From Paraburkholderia sp. BL25I1N1 (GTDB lineage: Bacteria > Pseudomonadota > Gammaproteobacteria > Burkholderiales > Burkholderiaceae), in the NCBI RefSeq assembly GCF_003002025.1, contig NZ_PVZB01000016.1:153139-217138 (forward strand): a stretch of DNA of 64,000 nucleotides, written 5' to 3'. Under the pieces are notes generated by a model that did not search any database, had not been told where the DNA came from, and saw only the letters and a list, made by a program, of their open reading frames with translations. The translations under genes and the position numbers were made by a program. Of this stretch, positions 59,913-64,000 are shown one piece after another; positions within the stretch are counted from its first letter, which is position 1, and every line of letters starts with the position of its first letter.

Positions 59913-60401
59913 TCAATCCCCTACCGGAATCGTCAGCGTCTCCTTGATCTCCTCCATCACCACGTAGCTCTTCGACTGCACCGCGCCTGGCAGTTGCAGC
60001 AGGATATCGCCTAGCAGCTTCCGGTAATCGGCCATTTCGCCGATGCGCGCCTTGATCAGATAGTCGAAATCGCCCGACACCAGATGGCATTCCAGCACCT
60101 CGGGAATCTTCTGCACCTCACGGCGGAACTGGTCGAACATGTTGCCGCTCTTGTGATCCAGCGTGATCTCGACGAACACCAGCAGCGCCGCGCCCAACTC
60201 CGCGGGATTCACGCGCGCGTGGTAACCGGTGATCACGCCGTCGCGCTCCATGCGCTTGACGCGCTCGATACATGGCGTGACTGACAGTCCGACCTGTTCG
60301 GCCAGATCCTTCATGGCGATGCGGCCGTCCTGCTGCAGCAGCCGCAGGATCTTGCGATCAAGCTTGTCGAGGGCCCGGACCGGTTGGCGCTGTGTACGCA
60401 T
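59913..60401 (-). CDS. Lrp/AsnC family transcriptional regulator
   Basis: A 162-aa regulator. An N-terminal HTH (LDKLDRKILRLLQQDGRIAMKDLAEQVGLSVTPCIERVKRMERDGVI) is followed by an RAM (Lrp effector) domain containing HLVSGDFDYLIKARIG. It is divergent from dadA across an AT-rich 167-bp region, so it is probably the alanine- or leucine-responsive activator of dadA. It is not clearly part of the nitrile island, whose last gene ends 113 bp away. Confidence 0.92.
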   Translation of the reverse strand: MRTQRQPVRALDKLDRKILRLLQQDGRIAMKDLAEQVGLSVTPCIERVKRMERDGVITGYHARVNPAELGAALLVFVEITLDHKSGNMFDQFRREVQKIPEVLECHLVSGDFDYLIKARIGEMADYRKLLGDILLQLPGAVQSKSYVVMEEIKETLTIPVGD

Positions 60402-60568
60402 GGTGTTTTTGCTGAAAATCTTGAAAATACAATAACAAAACCTGCCTGACTGTTAATAGTATAGCGGTTAACACTGGGCGATCCGCGATACACCTTGTTA
60501 ATCGAACGAATTCCACCGAATCGACAAGCGCACCGTCCTCAGACCTCATTTGAATACCTGGAGCATCT
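60402..60568. promoter_or_regulatory. AT-rich divergent lrp/dadA control region
   Basis: 167 bp with a strongly AT-rich block (about 60405-60475), typical of Lrp-bound DNA. It must contain both promoters. No single sigma-70 site is convincing enough to place. Confidence 0.5.
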
Positions 60569-61855
60569 ATGCGAGTCGTCATTTTGGGCAGTGGCGTCGT
60601 CGGCGTGACCAGCGCGTATTACCTGGCGCGCGCGGGGCACGAAGTGACCGTGATCGATCGCGAGGCCGGCCCGGCGCTCGAAACCAGTTTCGCCAATGCG
60701 GGCCAGATCTCGCCCGGCTATGCGTCGCCGTGGGCCGCGCCTGGCGTGCCGCTGAAGGCCGTCAAGTGGATGTTCCAGAAACACGCGCCGCTGGCAATCC
60801 GCCTCGACGGCACGCAATTCCAGTTGCAATGGATGTGGCAGATGCTGCAGAACTGCACGTCGTCGCGCTATGCGGTGAACAAGGGCCGCATGGTCCGCCT
60901 CGCCGAATACAGCCGCGACTGCCTGCAAGCTCTGCGCGCGGAAACCGGCATTCAATACGAAGGCCGCACCGGCGGCACGCTGCAGGTGTTCCGCACGCAG
61001 CAGCAATTCGATGGCGCCGCGAAAGACATCGCCGTGCTGCAGGAAGCCAATGTGCCGTACGAACTGCTGTCGCCGGCCGAACTCGCGCGGGCCGAACCGG
61101 CGCTCGCCGCGGTGTCGCACAAGCTGACCGGCGGTCTGCGCCTGCCGGGCGACGAAACCGGCGACTGCCAGATGTTCACCACGCGCCTCGCCGCGCTGGC
61201 TGAAGAACTTGGCGTCAAATTCCGCTACAACACGCCGATCGACGCACTCGCTATGGCCGGCGACCGCATCGCCGGCGTGAAGTGCGGCGAAGAACTGGTG
61301 CGCGCGGATTCGTTCGTCGTCGCGCTGGGCTCGTATTCGACCGGCTTCCTGTCCGGTCTCGTGAAGATTCCGGTTTATCCGCTCAAGGGTTATTCGATTA
61401 CCGCGCCGATCGTCAACGAAGCGTCGGCGCCGGTGTCCACCGTGCTCGACGAAACCTACAAGATCGCGATCACGCGTTTCGACGACCGGATTCGTGTGGG
61501 CGGCATGGCCGAGATTGTCGGCTTCGACAAATCGTTGCGCCAGGCGCGCCGCGAAACGCTGGAACTGTGCGTGAACGATCTGTTCCCGGGCGGCGGCGAT
61601 ACGTCGAAGGCGACCTTCTGGACCGGTCTGCGCCCGATGACGCCGGACGGCACGCCGATCGTCGGCCGCACTCCCGTGCCGAACCTGTTCCTCAACACGG
61701 GCCACGGCACGCTGGGCTGGACGATGTCGTGCGGGTCGGGCCAACTGCTCGCCGACGTGATGTCGGGCAAGCAACCGGCCATCAAGGCGGACGATCTGTC
61801 GGTGCATCGCTATCTCGGCGAGGTTGGTGCCGCGCCTCGCCCGGCTTATGCCTAA
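60569..61855 (+). CDS. dadA: D-amino acid dehydrogenase, small subunit DadA
   Basis: A 428-aa FAD-dependent enzyme oxidising D-alanine and other D-amino acids to keto acids. The N-terminal dinucleotide motif is VILGSGVVGVTSAYYLARAGHEVTVID, and the C-terminal FAD-binding part has GLRPMTPDGTPIVGRTPVPNLFLNTGHGTLGWTMSCGSG. It feeds electrons to the respiratory chain. ATG 60569 is the family start. No alanine racemase gene (dadX) follows. Confidence 0.95.
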   Translation: MRVVILGSGVVGVTSAYYLARAGHEVTVIDREAGPALETSFANAGQISPGYASPWAAPGVPLKAVKWMFQKHAPLAIRLDGTQFQLQWMWQMLQNCTSSRYAVNKGRMVRLAEYSRDCLQALRAETGIQYEGRTGGTLQVFRTQQQFDGAAKDIAVLQEANVPYELLSPAELARAEPALAAVSHKLTGGLRLPGDETGDCQMFTTRLAALAEELGVKFRYNTPIDALAMAGDRIAGVKCGEELVRADSFVVALGSYSTGFLSGLVKIPVYPLKGYSITAPIVNEASAPVSTVLDETYKIAITRFDDRIRVGGMAEIVGFDKSLRQARRETLELCVNDLFPGGGDTSKATFWTGLRPMTPDGTPIVGRTPVPNLFLNTGHGTLGWTMSCGSGQLLADVMSGKQPAIKADDLSVHRYLGEVGAAPRPAYA

Positions 61856-61923
61856 GTTTTAGCAGCGACGCTTCACCAGAACGGTAGCGCTGGTTCGTGA
61901 TCTCACAGACCAGCGCCACAAAA

Positions 61924-61959
61924 ACAAACGGCGCCCGTCAAGGCGCCGTTTGTTTTTTC
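61924..61959. terminator. Terminator between dadA and the acyl-CoA dehydrogenase gene
   Basis: AAACGGCGCC pairs with GGCGCCGTTT around CGTCAA, followed by a T run (and an A run on the other side). It serves both convergent genes. Confidence 0.88.
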
Positions 61960-61979
61960 AAGCGATGTGAGAAGCCGCG

Positions 61980-63770
61980 TCAGAACTGATCTTCCGACAA
62001 AGCCAGCACACTCTCTCCACCCTTCGCGTTGACGATCGACGCCTCGAACGCCGACGCCAGCGGCAGCACATGCTCGGCGTAAAACTGCGCGGTCGCGATC
62101 TTGGCGCCGTAGAACGAAGGGTCTTCGTCGCGCTTTTGAGCCGCCACCAGCAACGCACGCGCCATCTGCCAGCCGCCCAGCACGACGCCCGCGAGTTTCA
62201 GATACGGCACGCTGCCGGCGAACACCGCGTTCGGATCGCCCTTCGTATTGGCGACAACGAAATCCACCGCGGCGCCCAACGATTGATAGCCCTGCGCGAG
62301 GTACTTCTTCATCGAGTCGAACACCGGGCCTTGCTGCGCGCCGAGTGCCTCAATCGTCGCAGCCACCTCGGCGAGCAGCGACTTCGCCACCTTGCCTCCG
62401 TCGCGCACGGTCTTGCGGCCGATCAGGTCGTTGGCCTGAATCGCGGTCGTGCCTTCGTAGATCGGCAGAATGCGCGCATCACGGTAGTACTGCGCCGCGC
62501 CGGTTTCTTCGATAAAGCCCATGCCGCCGTGTACCTGCACGCCGAGGCTCGTGACATCGATCGACAACTCCGTGCTCCAGCCCTTCACGATCGGCACGAG
62601 GTATTCATAGATCGCCTGATGCTCCGCGCGCGTTGCTTCGTCGGGATGACGATGCGCGATGTCGCAGTGCGCCGCGGCCACATAGGCCAGGGCGCGCGAT
62701 GCTTCGGTGAGGCCGCGCATGGTCGCGAGCATACGGCGCACGTCGGGGTGCTGAATGATCGCGACTGATTGCTTCGCGGAACCATCCACGGGACGGCTTT
62801 GCACGCGATCTTTCGCGTACGCCACGGCCTTCTGGTAAGCGCGATCCGAAATGCCGACGCCTTGCATGCCGACAGCAAAACGGGCCGCGTTCATCATAAT
62901 GAACATGTACTCGAGGCCGCGATTCTCCTCGCCGATCAGATGACCGATCGCGCCGCCGTGGTCGCCGAATTGCAGCACCGCGGTCGGGCTCGCCTTGATG
63001 CCGAGCTTGTGTTCGATCGAGACGCAATGCACGTCGTTGCGCTCGCCGAGCGAACCGTCTTCGTTGACGAGAAACTTCGGCACGATAAAGAGCGAAATGC
63101 CTTTCACGCCCTCCGGTGCATTCGGTGTGCGCGCCAGCACGAGATGCGCGATGTTCTTCGCCATGTCGTGCTCGCCCCACGTAATGAAAATCTTCGTGCC
63201 GAACAGCTTGAACGAACCGTCGCCCTGCGGCTCGGCGCGCGTGCGCACCAGCGCGAGATCGGACCCGGCCTGCGGCTCGGTCAGGTTCATCGTGCCGGTC
63301 CACTCACCGGAAATCAGCTTGGGCACATAGGTTTGTTTTTGCGCTTCGGTGCCGGCGGTGAGCAGCGCTTCGATCGCGCCGTCGGTCAGCAGCGGACACA
63401 GCGCGAACGACAGGTTCGACGCGTTGAGCATTTCGACACACGGCGTCGCGATCAGCTTCGGCAGGCCCTGGCCTTCGTAATCGACGGGATGTTGCACGCC
63501 TTGCCAGCCGCCTTCGCCGAACTGGCGAAACGCTTCCTTGAAGCCGGGCGTCGCGGTGACCACGCCGTCTTTCCAGCTACTCGGATTGCGATCGCCTTCG
63601 ACATTCAGCGGCGCCAGCACGCCGCCGCACAGTTTCGCCGATTCTTCGAGGACGGCTTGCGCCGTTTCGAGGTTCGCGTCTTCGAAGCCCGGCAAGCTCG
63701 CGATGTCTTCGAGACCGGCCAGTTCTTTCATCACGAACAGCATGTCCTTGATGGGCGCCGTATAGCTCAT
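61980..63770 (-). CDS. Acyl-CoA dehydrogenase with C-terminal extension
   Basis: A 596-aa flavoprotein, longer than the usual 380-aa form. Core motifs: WTGTMNLTEPQAGSDLALVRTRAE, KIFITWGEHDM, and GMGFIEETGAAQYYRDARILPIYEGTTAIQANDLIGRKT with the catalytic-Glu region. The extra part (about 440-596) is the C-terminal domain of the ACAD10/11-like or FadE5-type group. Probable substrate: medium- or long-chain acyl-CoA in beta-oxidation. The etfA gene directly upstream supplies the electron acceptor. Own promoter likely, because a terminator separates it from etfA. Confidence 0.92.
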   Translation of the reverse strand: MSYTAPIKDMLFVMKELAGLEDIASLPGFEDANLETAQAVLEESAKLCGGVLAPLNVEGDRNPSSWKDGVVTATPGFKEAFRQFGEGGWQGVQHPVDYEGQGLPKLIATPCVEMLNASNLSFALCPLLTDGAIEALLTAGTEAQKQTYVPKLISGEWTGTMNLTEPQAGSDLALVRTRAEPQGDGSFKLFGTKIFITWGEHDMAKNIAHLVLARTPNAPEGVKGISLFIVPKFLVNEDGSLGERNDVHCVSIEHKLGIKASPTAVLQFGDHGGAIGHLIGEENRGLEYMFIMMNAARFAVGMQGVGISDRAYQKAVAYAKDRVQSRPVDGSAKQSVAIIQHPDVRRMLATMRGLTEASRALAYVAAAHCDIAHRHPDEATRAEHQAIYEYLVPIVKGWSTELSIDVTSLGVQVHGGMGFIEETGAAQYYRDARILPIYEGTTAIQANDLIGRKTVRDGGKVAKSLLAEVAATIEALGAQQGPVFDSMKKYLAQGYQSLGAAVDFVVANTKGDPNAVFAGSVPYLKLAGVVLGGWQMARALLVAAQKRDEDPSFYGAKIATAQFYAEHVLPLASAFEASIVNAKGGESVLALSEDQF

Positions 63771-63799
63771 TTCAGTTCTCCTCCCGCTTCTGATATAAA

Positions 63800-63836
63800 A
63801 AAGGGCGCTGGACTCGATCGGTCCCGCGCCCTTCCT
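63800..63836 (-). terminator. Terminator after etfA
   Basis: On the minus strand GGGCGC pairs with GCGCCC around a long loop that has its own complementary bases (GGGACC and GAGTCC), followed by TTTTTT. It lies just past the etfA stop. Confidence 0.78.
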
Positions 63837-63872
63837 GTGCTGCCAGACGCCTTTTATGCGGCGTTACGGCGC

Positions 63873-64000
63873 TTAGCCGAGTTCGCTAACGAGCTCGGGC
63901 ACGACCGTGAACAGATCGCCCACCAGTCCGTAATCGGCGACGCTGAAGATCGGCGCTTCTTCGTCTTTATTGATCGCAACGATCACCTTGCTGTCTTTCA
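63873..64000 (-). CDS. etfA: Electron transfer flavoprotein alpha subunit (3' end only)
   Basis: Only the last 42 codons are in the window. Read on the minus strand they give KDSKVIVAINKDEEAPIF, SVADYGLVGDLFTVVPEL and VSELG-stop, the standard EtfA C-terminus with its conserved NKDEEAPIF and DYGLVGDLF segments. EtfA accepts electrons from acyl-CoA dehydrogenases such as the one next to it. The 5' part and the expected etfB partner lie beyond the edge. Confidence 0.94.
   Translation of the reverse strand, partial: KDSKVIVAINKDEEAPIFSVADYGLVGDLFTVVPELVSELG

Overview
The window is about 64 kb of GC-rich, densely packed chromosome from a Burkholderiaceae bacterium, most likely Paraburkholderia or Burkholderia. 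This rests on remembered family and gene-order resemblance, not on a search. The supports are the order pmbA-darP-mog-orn-M48-rsgA, the rpsP-rimM-trmD-rplS operon, a 323-aa ThyA with an enlarged small domain, a VpsR-type sigma-54 regulator, and the style of the alanine- and arginine-rich proteins. I see no insertion sequence, integrase, prophage, CRISPR array or rRNA. The only RNA genes are two identical tandem tRNA-Asn genes.

Layout. 1-3.1 kb holds molybdenum cofactor genes (moaA, cut by the left edge, then mobA and moeA). 3.2-10.6 kb holds a small membrane protein, a GNAT acetyltransferase, rmuC with a 2-hydroxyacid dehydrogenase, a Na+/H+ antiporter, a LUD-domain protein, pncB and ferredoxin fdxA. 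10.7-11.0 kb is the tRNA-Asn pair with a clear promoter and terminators. 11-29 kb is mixed accessory and housekeeping: creA, an AraC regulator, azlCD, a UvrD-like helicase, two Lys/Ala-rich exported proteins, a MATE pump, a BASS-family symporter broken by a nonsense codon, a PLD lipoprotein, fumC, a thioesterase, and a GlxA-type regulator with an MFS pump. 30-33 kb has a long Pro/Gln-rich FecR-like exported protein. thyA and dfrA lie at 32.9-37.3 kb and are separated by a VpsR-like sigma-54 activator, a secreted protein with a candidate sigma-54 promoter, and a stranded HTH fragment of another regulator. 37.5-50.4 kb is conserved core. 50.4-51.5 kb is a radical SAM gene. 51.8-59.8 kb is a catabolic island. 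59.9-61.9 kb is lrp/dadA. The right end is an acyl-CoA dehydrogenase and the cut 3' end of etfA.

The most interesting system is the aldoxime-nitrile island. On the minus strand are nthA and nthB (Fe-type nitrile hydratase, metal motif CSLCSC) and a CobW-type activator with a CICC metal motif. Divergent from them on the plus strand are an outer-membrane channel-like protein, a haem aldoxime dehydratase, an amidase-signature amidase and an AraC-family regulator. Together they would convert aldoxime to nitrile, then amide, then carboxylic acid plus ammonia. The 551-bp divergent intergenic region carries two copies of a 40-bp element in opposite orientation, one facing each operon (30 of 40 positions identical by hand alignment). 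This suggests that one regulator switches both arms.
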